Below the pieces are notes generated by a model. The model saw nothing but the letters and a program-made list of their open reading frames with translations. It made no database searches and was not told the origin of the DNA. Positions 12,046 through 22,560 of a stretch of DNA of 64,000 bases are shown one piece after another (the stretch's first letter is position 1; every line of letters starts with the position of its first letter). Location of the stretch: positions 12,587,564 to 12,651,563 of the forward strand of contig ML662449.1 in the NCBI GenBank assembly GCA_007570785.1, given 5' to 3'. The translations under genes and the position numbers were made by a program. Source of the stretch: Antilocapra americana (Eukaryota > Chordata > Mammalia > Artiodactyla > Antilocapridae).

Positions 12046-12407
12046 AATAATGTTGGAGGTAGGCAATTGACAGGAGAAGTTCTATCTAATGATTTCTTAC
12101 ATCTTCCTTCTGAAATGAGAAAGGGAGGTGGGGGAAGGAAGAATGAAAATTTGAGGAGCATGAAGGAGGTTTGAAGTGGTTATTGGAAAGAATTAGAGAC
12201 ACTGCTGGGCAGCACTGAGGACCATGTAAGGGTATAGAATATACTAGATATTGGCAACAGTCTGCTTAGCTATGTGATTTGACCATCAGCATTTGAACCC
12301 CCAATATTGGTGTGGGGAGAAGGTTAGATGGATCTGATATTGTTATGTAGTTATGTTGGTTCCAAGTGACAGCAAACCCAAATACCAATTTCTTAAGCAT
12401 TAAAGAG

Positions 12408-12638
12408 GGTGTCCCAGGTGGTGCTAATGGTAAAGAACCCACATGCCAATGCAGGAGATATAAGAGATGTGGGTTCAATCCAAGGATGGGGAAGATCCCC
12501 TGGAGAAGGGCATAGGAACCCACCCACTACAGTATTCTTGCTTGGATAATCCCATGGGAGAGGAGCCTGGCAGGCCATAGTCCATAGGGTTGCAAAGACT
12601 TGGACATGACTGAAGTGACTTGGTAGGCACACAAGCAT
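12408..12638 (+). mobile_element. Bov-tA SINE
   Basis: 'gtaaagaacccacatgccaa', 'gaagatcccctggagaaggg' and 'ggacatgactgaagtgactt' show a full-length plus-strand copy of the subtype with the longer 'gcaggagatataagagatg' insert. Confidence 0.95.
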
Positions 12639-13189
12639 GAAACTTGATTACCCTCTTATGTAAAAATCCAGGTAGACCAATGTATCAAGAGTCAAAATTC
12701 CTTCTATCTCCTTACTTTGCCATCCTCAGCATTTAGCTTCCCTGACATAGTCTAATGTGGTTCCTCCATCTCCATTCATTTTGTCCACGTTGTAGCCAGC
12801 AAGATGAAAGGAAGGTCATATGCCACTTCTACCTAAATCCATTGACTACAGCTTGGTCTCACATCACATCTAGCTGCAAGGAAGCTGAAAATTTTAGTCT
12901 CTATCATGGATGACCATGTGACCTGTTACATTTTAAATTAAAAATTTGAGCCTAGACCTTGAAAGCTACTAAGACTCACTGGGTTTTTCTGGGTAGGCAC
13001 AACAGAACGGAGCTAGGAAGTGAATGATACTGTCAAGAGGAATTTAAGTAGACAGAAGGGAGCCAATCAAGATAAGGATGGAACTGAATGATCTGGTCGT
13101 TTTTGTTCAGGTATCTATTCATCCTAGTGTGGCTTCTGTACCTTAAAGGAAAATTAACTCCCAGGTTCAGGGGGATGTGACCTGGTTCT
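12639..13189. other. No gene recognised
   Basis: Unique-looking DNA without coding or RNA features that I can support. Confidence 0.45.
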
Positions 13190-13492
13190 GAAGCCAGTAT
13201 TTCTTGACAGGGATACTATTGGCATTTGGGGCAGGCCAGTTCTTCATTGTACAGAGCTGTCCTATACTCTGCAAGACATTAGAAACTCCTAATTCCCGCC
13301 CACTAGATGCCTGTGACCTCCTAGTCATAACAACATGCCTCAATAGTCTTTTTTGTTTGTTTTAAAATCTTTTTTTTTCCCTTTATTTATTTATTTTTTA
13401 CTCTACAATATTGTATCAGTTTTGCCATACATTGACATGAAGCCTCAATAATCTTAAGGAGGTGTTACCACTCACAGTTGAGAACAACTGGT
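13190..13492 (-). mobile_element. MER20-like hAT MITE split by L1
   Basis: 'ctattggcatttggggcagg' on the left and 'cacagttgagaacaactg' on the right are the two ends of a MER20-type Charlie element on the minus strand, with 'cccactagatgcctgtgacc' between. The bovine-type L1 at 13,351-13,441 sits inside it and is therefore younger. Confidence 0.72.
13351..13441 (-). mobile_element. Short bovine-type L1 3' end with TSD
   Basis: A T-rich tail is followed by 'tgtatcagttttgccatac' and 'attgacatgaa', the last bases of bovine L1 on the minus strand. gcctcaatagtctt (13,337-13,350) and gcctcaataatctt (13,442-13,455) form a 14-bp TSD with one mismatch. It is only about 90 bp long and severely 5'-truncated. 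Confidence 0.88.
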
Positions 13493-13548
13493 CTAAATTA
13501 ATCATAGTAATCCCATCTGCCTCGCTACTGTGATTGGCTCAAGGGTGG

Positions 13549-13815
13549 ACAGTTTTTTTAACCTTTTTTAAAAATTTTTTTATTTTTTTGAACTACAGTT
13601 GATTTACAACTTTGTGTTAGTTTCTGCTGTACAGCAAAGTGATTCAGTTACACATATATTAACATTCCTTTTCATATTCTTTTCCATTATGGTTTACTGT
13701 AGGATATTGAATATAGTTCCCTGTGCTATACAGTCAGAACTTTTTGTTTATCCATTCTATGTATAATAGTTTGCATCTGCTAATCTCAAACTCCCAATCC
13801 ATTTCTCCCCCATCC
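13549..13815 (-). mobile_element. Artiodactyl L1 3' UTR
   Basis: A T-rich tail is followed by 'actacagttgatttacaact', 'gctgtacagcaaagtgattc' and 'agttccctgtgctatacag'. This is the same family as the fragments at 2.79 kb and 30.79 kb, on the minus strand. Confidence 0.88.
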
Positions 13816-13835
13816 CCACAAGAGAAAAGGGGAGA

Positions 13836-14016
13836 TAGATATTGGCAACAATCTGCTTAGTCATGTGATTTGACCATCATCATTTGAACCCCCAGTACTG
13901 GTTCAAAGGTGATTTATTTTGATTGACGTGGTGGCTACAGGGATATACATGCGATTTCTCTTGAGGTGATTTATCTTGATTGGGGTGGTGGCTACAGGGA
14001 TATACGTGTTTGTCAT
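13836..14016. repeat. Duplicated segment plus 54-bp tandem repeat
   Basis: The 65 bp at 13,836-13,900 ('ttggcaacaatctgcttagt', 'gtgatttgaccatcatcatt') repeat 12,245-12,308 with few changes. Immediately after, a unit of about 54 bp occurs twice in tandem (13,908-13,962 and 13,963-14,015), each copy carrying 'gtggctacagggatata'. A minus-strand frame through it therefore contains a duplicated peptide, YIPVATT-IKINHL. No function is implied. Confidence 0.85.
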
Positions 14017-14219
14017 AACCCCATCAAACTGTACATTTAATAGGGATGCAGTTATTGTTTGCAAATTATGCCTCTTTCCTGGCCTTTTCCAGCTTCTAGA
14101 GCTGCACTCCTGTGTTCCTTGGCTCATGGCCTCTTCATCCATCTTCAAAGTCAGCAGGTAGTATCTTGCTTCAATACACTATTGTCATCTTCTGTCTCAA
14201 ATCTATGTCTGCCTCCCTA

Positions 14220-14650
14220 TTTTTTTAATTAATTAATTTATTTCTACATGAAATGAAGATGAATATTTTTAATGATAAAACATACAATTCATGAAGACAA
14301 TAGACATCATAAATCACTGGACACCTAACAACCTAATTTAGACCTTAGTGAATTAGCGCATGGCAGTCTCCTAGTCACCATGGTTGGTTCATTCTATTCC
14401 AATTCACAGAATGTTAATATTTTTGTTTGATGCTTATAGACTCACTTCTTCTCAGTTCCTCTGGACATAATGACATTTGTGGGTCCAATTGCTGCTAACA
14501 TCCAGCCTATAACCACTTGGGGAATCAATCCTAGAATGAAGCTGACGTTGAGGGTGGTGCAGTAGAGACAAAAAAAAACAGAGGCCTTAGTAATTCTGAA
14601 ATGCAACCAACTCAAGCCCTTTGCCACTGCTGATGTTCAGTCCCTTGGGT
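14220..14650 (-). pseudogene. Possible processed pseudogene, source gene not recognised
   Basis: On the minus strand a 61-codon frame (14,442-14,627) ends in a hydrophobic stretch NVSFILGLIPQVVIGWMLAAIGPT and then MSRGTEKK-stop. It is followed by about 220 bp of AT-rich DNA ending in 'gaaataaattaattaatt' and then an A-rich run. That order resembles a C-terminus, 3' UTR, polyadenylation signal and tail. I could not match the peptide to a family, and no clear target-site duplication was found. It may be chance. Confidence 0.22.
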
Positions 14651-15850
14651 CAGAAAATACACTTAATGTTCAAATTGGTTAAACTTGAGTTACTTGTTAC
14701 TTACAAGTGAAAATACATTAATAAAAAAGAAAAGCAAAGGAAGACTGGGCCAAGGGAGTAAAAGTCTAGGGAAAGTTTTGAATGAGAGTAAAAGATGAAG
14801 TAGATGACTGTCTTGGGAAGAAACCAAGGAAAACAGGGAGAATAAGTACCCTGAGTTTGGCAGGACATAAGATTTTATAAAAATTAATCTCCTGTCTTTT
14901 CTTGGACTGGAGGTCAATTGTAATCAGAACAGCTCTAGCTTTGTACTAGAATAACCCAATGAGGTTTGTATTAACTCTAATGTTTAAAAGAAACTTAAGA
15001 CTCACCCAAGGACATGAGCCAGTAGCTGGCAGAGGTAAGTCCTAGTGAGTCTGACTCCAATATTCAAATCCTTTCCACTGAGTCCCCATTGCTACTTGAT
15101 GCCAATCTGAAATAACTGGATCTAGCCCTCGTCAATCCATTCCACACCTCAATCCAGGACGGCAGGCAAGACTGACTGGTCAGCAGGATTGTTTTCTCCT
15201 GGACAATGGATGGTCTGCCTACAGGATATAAGGTACTGTGTTTGGGGTACGAAAGCACAGATGGGTCATGGGCTAGATTGGGGGGCAAGATAGCTTACAA
15301 ATCCAACACAAGCACAAATGAAAGTAACAACCCCAGGGTGCACCAAGGAGGAGTGGCCCAAAGATTCCTGGTGAGATAAAAAGTATTGAATGTTAGTTGT
15401 CAAGCACTGAATGTTAGATTCTGTGCATCTACATTTTTTTTTTCATTTCAAAAACTTGTATGTTTTCCCATTTTACTTTATTTTTTGAATAGTTAATGCT
15501 TACACATGGTACAAATGCAAAAGTTACAAAAGGTGTACAGTGAAAAATAAGTCTTTCTCTCTTCTCTGTTCCCCAGCTACCATCTCTGGAGGCAACCAAT
15601 ACTGACAAAATCAATCCCTGCCCTCTCTGCTCCCCACCCCACCCCCATTATAAGCTGAGGTACATAAGCTAAATTCTCTTCTTTCAGTAAAGATACCTTC
15701 CTAAAGTAGCAGCCTTGTAATGGATACACTTAACAAATCAGATTTACAAAAATACATATGATAACTTCATTGTCTATAATGACTTCTTGCTAAAAAGCCC
15801 CATTGTGGATGCAGGCGGAAAACACTTGATCTTGCTGATTAAAGAAGCCT
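14651..15850. other. No gene recognised; weak old-L1-like patch
   Basis: Mostly unique-looking. The part at about 15,460-15,640 ('acaaaaggtgtacagtgaaa', 'ctctggaggcaaccaatac') resembles an old L1 3' UTR on the minus strand. No exon is supported. Confidence 0.4.
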
Positions 15851-16096
15851 CTTTTAGATTTGGGCTTCTCAGGTAGCACTAGTGGTAACGAACTCACCTG
15901 CCAAGGCAGGAGACATTAAGAGACGTGGGTTTGATCCCTGAGCCGGGAAGATGCCCTGGAGGAGGGCATGGCTACCCACTCCAATATTCTTGCTGGGAAG
16001 AATCTCAAGAACAGAGGAGTCTGGTGGGCTACCGTCCATAGGGTCATAGAGAGTCAGACATGACTGAAGCGACTTAGCATGCACACTTTTAGGTTT
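15851..16096 (+). mobile_element. Bov-tA SINE with TSD
   Basis: A full-length plus-strand copy at 15,862-16,085 (head 'gggcttctcaggtagcacta', end 'gactgaagcgacttagcatg'). Flanks cttttagattt (15,851-15,861) and cttttaggttt (16,086-16,096) are an 11-bp TSD with one mismatch. Confidence 0.95.
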
Positions 16097-16735
16097 AAAA
16101 CAATCTCTTTTGGGAAATCACTGCACCTTTCAGGGTTTCTCTCTCATCCCAGGGTTCTCCTCTCCCCTCTCCCTTTCCCAAGTGGTCACCCAGGTGGAAG
16201 GCACACTACAGGAGAGATACAAGGGAAGAGACCATGGTGAGGAAATTGTTCTCTCTGGCCTTTGGGCTGCATTCATTCCAGCTCCTGAGAGCCACAGTCT
16301 CCACCATGCTCATCAGTGGTAAATGTCACATACCTTTACCTTCTTGGCCCAAGCCAGGCCCACTAGAGCCCATTCATCCTGTCAGCCTTCACCGTCCTCC
16401 CACGGGATCTGCTGTAGACCGCATACAGGCCTGGGAACTGGGAGCGCTTCTCAAGGCCTCTCATTACCCATCCCTCATTTCTTCTTCTCTGTAGTTGGCC
16501 CAGTTCCAAAGGGAAAGCAGGCTGCACAGCTCTCCTGCCTTAGCGCTCCGGTCACCGCTCATCTGGGGCACCTCTGTGCTCATAACCTCTGACTCTCCTA
16601 GCTTCCTGCAAGCTGCTGAAACTTTTCTCTTCCAGTCATGGGAAAATGGCTCTGACGTCACATCCTGTGTTTCTTCCTGGCACCGTCTGTGACCTGCTCA
16701 GGGGCAGTTCTCCAAGCTCTGCCTCATCCATATAT

Positions 16736-16778
<43 letters not shown>

Positions 16779-17509
16779 CTTTCAGCAAAGTCTGGCTTTT
16801 ATGAATCAAAAGCACTTAATTTCAAGCTATTGTCTTGCTATGTTTTTTTTTTTCAATCCTATTCTGAAACTCAAAGCTAAATGATGACTTACCCATTCTT
16901 GGCTGGGTTACTTCCTCCCCGTGACTCAAAGCATGTCCTTGACTCACTGGGTGGAGGAGCCATAGAGCCAGGGTTTACTGGGAAAGCAATACACCCTGGG
17001 AGAATATCTCACAAATGTCATCTCCGTGACATCAGCACAAGGTTCCCAGGGCTGAGGGGAAAGCCAGTGTGAGGGTGGTAAAAGGTGCTAAGGTTTCAGT
17101 TGTGACCTGGGTACACCCATTTCATGCAAAAACTTCATGGTCCTCAAAGTGAACATAAACAAAACCCAACTCCTGATTCTACTGTTTTCCACCCAGTTAG
17201 GCAGTGCGAGCTTGAGTCACTCTGGACTCTTCTCTTTCCTTTGCACTCTGTATATAATTCATCTGCTATTCAGAACCACCGAAGGGAATGGGAGACTTTT
17301 CTAATTGTCACAAAAGCAACGTGTGGGCCAGCAGGGGCCTTGCTGCTGAAACCCCCCGCCCAGCCGCCAGCATCTGTCATTGGACTCCTGCCATTGTCTC
17401 CTCCCTGGTCTCCCCACTTCTGTGTTTGACCTCCTACAATCTATTCTCCACAAAGCCAGACTTTTCTTTTTAAAATATAAGTTAGATCCTTAATTAAAGC
17501 ATAAATTAT
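16097..17509. other. No gene recognised; moderately GC-rich
   Basis: This stretch is richer in C and G than its surroundings and holds several overlapping chance frames on both strands. A perfect CRE palindrome, TGACGTCA, lies at 16,653-16,660. No splice-framed exon or CpG island is present. Confidence 0.4.
16741..16775. repeat. (TA)n microsatellite
   Basis: About 17 TA units, preceded by 'tatatacaaa'. Confidence 0.95.
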
Positions 17510-17985
17510 CACTTCCCAGCTTCCCTGCTTTAAATCCTCCAGTAGCTTCCTATCACGCTTTGACCTGACTCTACCTTCAGCCTCATCTCCTCTCTTCCAG
17601 GCCTTCCCTCTTACTCTGCTCCAGCCACAACGCCCACCTTTCTGGCCTCAAATACAACAGGTCTATTTGGACCCCAGGTCTTCTGCACTGTTTCTTTGCT
17701 TGCAGAGCTCTTCCCTAGACAGTAACACTGTTGCCTCCTTCTCAGCCTTCAGATCTCAGCTCAGATGTCACCAAGCAGCTGCACCCCATATTACCCTATT
17801 GTATCTTTTTCAATAGCCCTCAGTCCCTGAAACAGGATGATTTGTTTGTTTAAATGTTTATTACCTATCTGCCCTCACTTGGAATGCAACCTCCTTGGAC
17901 AGGGCCTTGGTTTGCCTTCTTTAGCACTGTATTTTTGCATTAAACAATGCCTGACACATACTAAACAGTAAATATGTGTGGACTG
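17510..17985 (+). repeat. L2 LINE 3' region
   Basis: Phrases in L2 order: 'cttctcagccttcagatctc', 'agctcagatgtcacc', 'tggacagggccttggtttgc' and 'aatgcctgacacatactaaa'. It is highly diverged and non-coding. Confidence 0.75.
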
Positions 17986-19982
17986 AAACCGACCAAGTTC
18001 ATCCTGTGGGGAAAAGGAGAAAGACAATATTTTTAAACTCAGCAAGCACTCATGGATACCTTTTTATTAGTTTACCATTTAGAAGAAGTTTACTGTTTCT
18101 TCTAGTTTCTCTGTAAGGGAATCATAAGGTTAATGTAGCTTTCTGGTGAGAAACTTGGCTGCAAGACAGAACTAGTGTCTATATTTATGCTGCTGAAAAG
18201 CAGCTTTTTCAAATAATCAAGTCAGATCAAAGTATAAATTGTTAGTCTCGTTTGCCAGATACAAAATTTGAATGATTGTGTGTGTGTGTTGCTGAATGCT
18301 TAACCTGCTATAGATCACTCCTATTTTAAGGTTCCCTGATTGCTAAAAGTTGTTTACCTGATTCCTTTCATTTTAAGTGTAGCTGAAGAGGCAGGGCTGA
18401 TCAGAGGCAAGATGTAAAAAGAGAGGCAACATTAGTGGTTTTTCAGGCACACTATAAAACAATCACCCACAACCTTTAGGTATTTCTTGTACTTTCAAAA
18501 CTAAAAACTAAGCTTACCTTGATACAGGGTAAAATTTGTTTTGAATAACTCATACCCTGGAAAGTCCTGAACGGTTACACAAACAGTGAAGCAAGGACTT
18601 CAAAGCTCAGCCCTGAGTGACATGTTTTAGAACAAAGATGCAAGAAAATTAGGCTTCATCTTGTTCATAATAGATGAGGTCAAATATACTTCTCCATTCC
18701 TGGTGTCACAGAGTCTGAAATTTCTATCATTAGAACTTCATTTTTTATCCTGGAGTTCTCTTTTAAAATGCATGCATTCCTGGAAATATATTAGACTAAT
18801 TCATGAAGATATTGAAATTAATAAGGTCCATTTTCCTTTCAGTGGGAGAAATTATCAGCAAAAGAGCCCTGAACAAGGAGGAAAGATTTATGGAGAGAGA
18901 CTAGTGGCCCCAACTCTGGCTTTTCTGAACCTATACCAGGCCCAGTACAGTACAGCACTTGTTGAAGTACTTTGCTAATAATATTATGGGGCAAATTATT
19001 TTAAGAGTGAGTATTGTGATAGGAGTTACTTAATCTAAGAAAATGGGTTTTTTAAACTTCAAATGTTGCTATGCAATATGAATTTTGATGAATTTTTTCC
19101 AGTTAGGGTCCCAACAGGAAACAGATGGTACAGTTAAATTAGGATAAGTTGAGAAGAGTTTCTTTTCAAAGTGACTATTTGTAAGGGGGTGATGGGATAT
19201 AATGAAAACCCAAGGGACAGTCTAGGAGCTAGGGGTTAGAAGAAGCATAGTGGTTGACACCCTTGGGCCTTAAGGGAGAGATTATTAGAATACGGAAATG
19301 GAGTGTTACTTGGAGCAGACCACAGTAAGAGGAGCAATGGCCTTGACCAAGCCAACTAGAGGCAGCCTCACTGGGCAAATGCCAAAGGATGAATACCCTG
19401 ACCTTCTCTGATCTTCTACAAGAGTTCACCATTGGCCAGACCCAACTGGAAGCCAAAGAGAATACATTCATACAGGGTCAGTCTCCCCAGGCAGAGAAGA
19501 AGGTAAAAAATGGTGGCGAGTGGATCTCAGGAACAATGTAGTGATATTTCCATTCATTTGACAAGAAGCATTGAGAAAGAGCCATCCAACATCCCTTCCT
19601 CTTCCCACTGCAGGCTTTCAGAAGATGTCTTAAGATGGAGGAGAGGAAAGGATGTGTTCTTAGAGTCAGCTTTGGAATTTTGATTAATATCCAATTTCTG
19701 TATCAAGACTGTGTTTATAACTTAAATTGATAGTCTCTGATGCTAGAGTGTCAGAAAATTTAAGAGCCTGCCAAGATTTTCAGCCTAGAGCAGAGAAAGA
19801 CTCCTCTTTCCCCTCACCACCTGACTTTACATATATGTAAAGGAAGAGTTGGGGCAAAAATAAGTATATAAACTTGCCTTTTTATTAGGTCAGAGAATTG
19901 CACTTATTCAGCATTCCACTTACATAATCTTTATCAACTTTCTCACGTTACATGTAATGAAACTAAATTCACATGCCCTGTT
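17986..19982. other. No gene recognised; one probable old repeat
   Basis: A 105-codon plus-strand frame at 18,661-18,978 has no domain I recognise. The part at about 19,085-19,520 begins 'gggtcccaacaggaaacaga', which looks like an old mammalian interspersed repeat of unassigned family. Nothing else is supported. Confidence 0.4.
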
Positions 19983-20198
19983 TCAGCAAGCCAGTGAAGT
20001 AAGTCGCTCAGTCATGTCTGACTCTTTGTTACCCCATGTACTATACATTCCATGGAATTTTCCAGGCCAGAATACTGGAGTTGGTAGCCTTTCCCTTCTC
20101 CAGGGGATCTTCCCAACCCAGAGATCGAACTCAGGTCTCCCGCACTGCAGGCAGATTCTTTACCAGTTGAACTACAAAGGAAGCCTATCAGCAAGCCA
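19983..20198 (-). mobile_element. Bov-tA SINE with perfect TSD
   Basis: The minus-strand copy at 19,994-20,187 ('agtaagtcgctcagtcatgt' to 'gaactacaaaggaagcct') is flanked by tcagcaagcca at 19,983-19,993 and 20,188-20,198, an exact 11-bp TSD. Confidence 0.97.
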
Positions 20199-20424
20199 TT
20201 CCACATCCAAATCCAAACTAGAACTATGAATGGAGACATCTATTATGTAAGCTATGGGCTTGCTCTGTCCCTTGACTGCGTACATTACCTTTAGATAGCT
20301 CAGTATAAGATGAGCGAGGAAGTCTCCCTAGCCAAGCTAGGCTTCTTGGTTCAATGATGTGTTCCTCTGCTCTGAGGTTTAGATCTTAGATGTGTGATTC
20401 AGAAACTTAATTTCATCTGTTCAC

Positions 20425-20768
20425 CCAAGAATAATCAGGCCCTGATGAATTGATACATGGTTAGGGCATAGACTTGGATTATTGTGATATTGAATGGTTA
20501 TTATTGCCTTGAACATGAACTGAGATTATTCTGTCATTTTTGAGATTGTACCAACTACTGCATTTCAGACACTTGTTGTCCACAAGGGCTACTCCACTTC
20601 TTCTAAAGGATTCTTGCCCACAGTGGTATATATAATGGTCGTCTGAATTAAATTTACTCAGTCCCATCCAGTTTAGTTCACTGATTCCTAAGATGTCTAT
20701 ATTCAATCTTGTCAGCTCCTACTTGACCATGTCAAATTTACCTGAATCGTGGACCTAACATTCCAGGT
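20425..20768 (-). mobile_element. BovB LINE endonuclease fragment
   Basis: A minus-strand 75-codon frame (20,479-20,706) reads NIDILGISELNWMG..FNSDDHYIYHCGQESFRRSGVALVDNK..NLKNDRIISVHVQG. This is the central part of the BovB apurinic/apyrimidinic-type endonuclease domain. The read continues toward the IQVYAP motif in another frame. It is a dead internal fragment, unlike the usual 3' ends in this window. Confidence 0.9.
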
Positions 20769-21540
20769 TAGGGAATTACTTTAGGGTGTGCTGAAAATGT
20801 AGATCCCTCATGTTCTCACCAAGAGACCCTAATGCAGTAGGTTTAAGGGAGACCCAGACAAAGACGGTTTAGCTTTGGCATTGAAGGCTCACTTCTATTT
20901 TTTTCCCCCAGTGATTGATGTCTGTTCTCTGGGAATGAAGTCTCGTAAAACCCTAAAAAAAATTCATGGAAGGGAACAAGGGGTAAAATGTCCGAAGTCT
21001 TCATTGGAAGCAATAATGAAAAAAGAAGTTTAGCAACACTGCCTTAGAATTAGTATTGCTCCCTATGTTGAATATTCCTGAATTTGTTAGAGTTCTCTTT
21101 ACTCCTTAGTAGGTACTTCCACTTTTAGTTAATATCTTTTATATTAAGCTTCCCATGTTCAAAAGACTGTGTCATATAGGGACTACTGAAATGAAATTAT
21201 ACAGTAGGAGACATTGGGCTCACTTCCAAATAGAGCATGGGTAAGTGAGCAGGATGGAGGAGTCAGTGAATGGAAAGGTACTAAGAGGAATATCAGGGGT
21301 AAGGAGCATTCTGTCTAGAAGACAGGGTGATCAGACATCACCTGGGGGATGATGGAGGATGAAGAACCTGTTCAACATCCAAGGTGATCAGGTATCAAGG
21401 ATGGGAGGGTTCTGGTTAAACTGACTTGGCGCAGGGTTAGTTCTTGCTAAAGCTGGATTTTACAAGGAAGTTCAGAGAAGAGATGAGCCTAGGAGAAGGA
21501 TTAGGAGCCAGGCTAAAGTTTGGTGAAGCAAAGAACCTTT
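20769..21540. other. No gene recognised
   Basis: The start (to about 20,862) may be a hAT-type MITE remnant. The rest resembles the purine-rich old repeat seen elsewhere in the window, but too weakly to assign. Confidence 0.35.
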
Positions 21541-21854
21541 GTCAAAACATTGACAAATGAACATATCTATGAAACAGAAACAGACTCTGAGACACAGAGA
21601 ACAGACTTCTGGTTGCCAGGTGGGGGGAGGGTAAAGTTGGGAGTTTGGGATTAGCAGATGCTAACTATTATGGATAGATAAACAGCAAGGTTTTATTGTA
21701 TAGCACAGGGACCTATATTTAATATCCTGTGATAAGGCATACTGGGAAAGATTATATGTATATGAATAACTGAGTCACTTTGCTGTGTAGCAGAAATTAA
21801 CACAACATTGTAAATCAACTATACTTCAATAAAAAATTTTTAAAGTCAAAACAT
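21541..21854 (+). mobile_element. Artiodactyl L1 3' end with TSD
   Basis: 'ttctggttgccaggtggggg', 'gtatagcacagggacctata' and 'caactatacttcaataaaaa' give a plus-strand L1 3' end at 21,551-21,844. gtcaaaacat flanks it exactly at 21,541-21,550 and 21,845-21,854. Confidence 0.92.
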
Positions 21855-21879
21855 AAAATCATTGACAAAGAGTGAAAAT

Positions 21880-22560
21880 AGCCATTGCTCCCAAGTAGAA
21901 ACCCAACTGGTTAAGAAGAGAAGTTCCACATCACCAGTAAACAGAGAAATGCACTTTTTGAGACACCACCTTACACACAGATTTGTAAAAATTAGAAAGT
22001 CGGACAATGCTTTGGCAGTCTTGGCAAAGATGTGAGAATATAAGGACCATCATTGCTGCTGGTAGGCCTGTAAATAGATATAAGTATTCTAGAAAGCACT
22101 TTTAACAGTATTTGATTGTGTGTGTGTGTGTGTGTGCTTGCATACAGCCTATGACTCAGAAGTTCCTCTCCACACAGGTTCATAAAGAGATGTGTGTAAA
22201 GACGTTTATCACAGGGTTATTTGTGGTACAGAGTAGTTAGCGGCAGTCCAGGTGTCCCATCACTAAGGGAACAGATATATTAAAAGTATCTGACACAATA
22301 TGGAACCTTATGTAACAGTTCAAAGAAATTAGCTGGATGTGTGTAAAGGAACATGGAAAGAACTTAAAAATAGCACGGTGTGAAAAATCGGTCAACAGAA
22401 ATAAGAGCCGTTGAACAATACAGATTTAAAACACATACATACATAAAACAATATTATATTAAAAACTTTAGGGGTCCATTCATATCCAAACACAAATCAG
22501 AGTGTCAGTGTTGGAGATGAAAGGAGAAAATAAGAAAACAAGAATATGCTGAAATTAAGC
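21880..22560 (+). mobile_element. Old L1 ORF2 end and 3' UTR
   Basis: 'gaaatgcactttttgagaca', 'ggcaaagatgtgagaatata' and 'ggtgtcccatcactaaggga' follow L1 ORF2 3' order on the plus strand. All frames are disrupted. A short (TG)n tract lies at 22,117-22,136. Confidence 0.8.

Larger units (their letters stand above)
9420..12400 (+). repeat. Long old interspersed repeat with five younger insertions
   Basis: A purine-rich ancient repeat begins with an L2/MIR-like 'ttgagcatctagtatgtg' phrase. It continues with 'gaacaggattcccagcaagg', 'ttgaaacatcactctctgac' and, near 11,600, 'ggatgtttgaaggctgaaag'. It shares order and wording with blocks at 0.57 kb and 48.2 kb. It is interrupted by Bov-tA elements at 9,543, 9,957 and 11,058, a CHR SINE at 10,487 and a BovB at 11,780. 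Frames inside it are chance frames. The family name is not certain. Confidence 0.5.
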
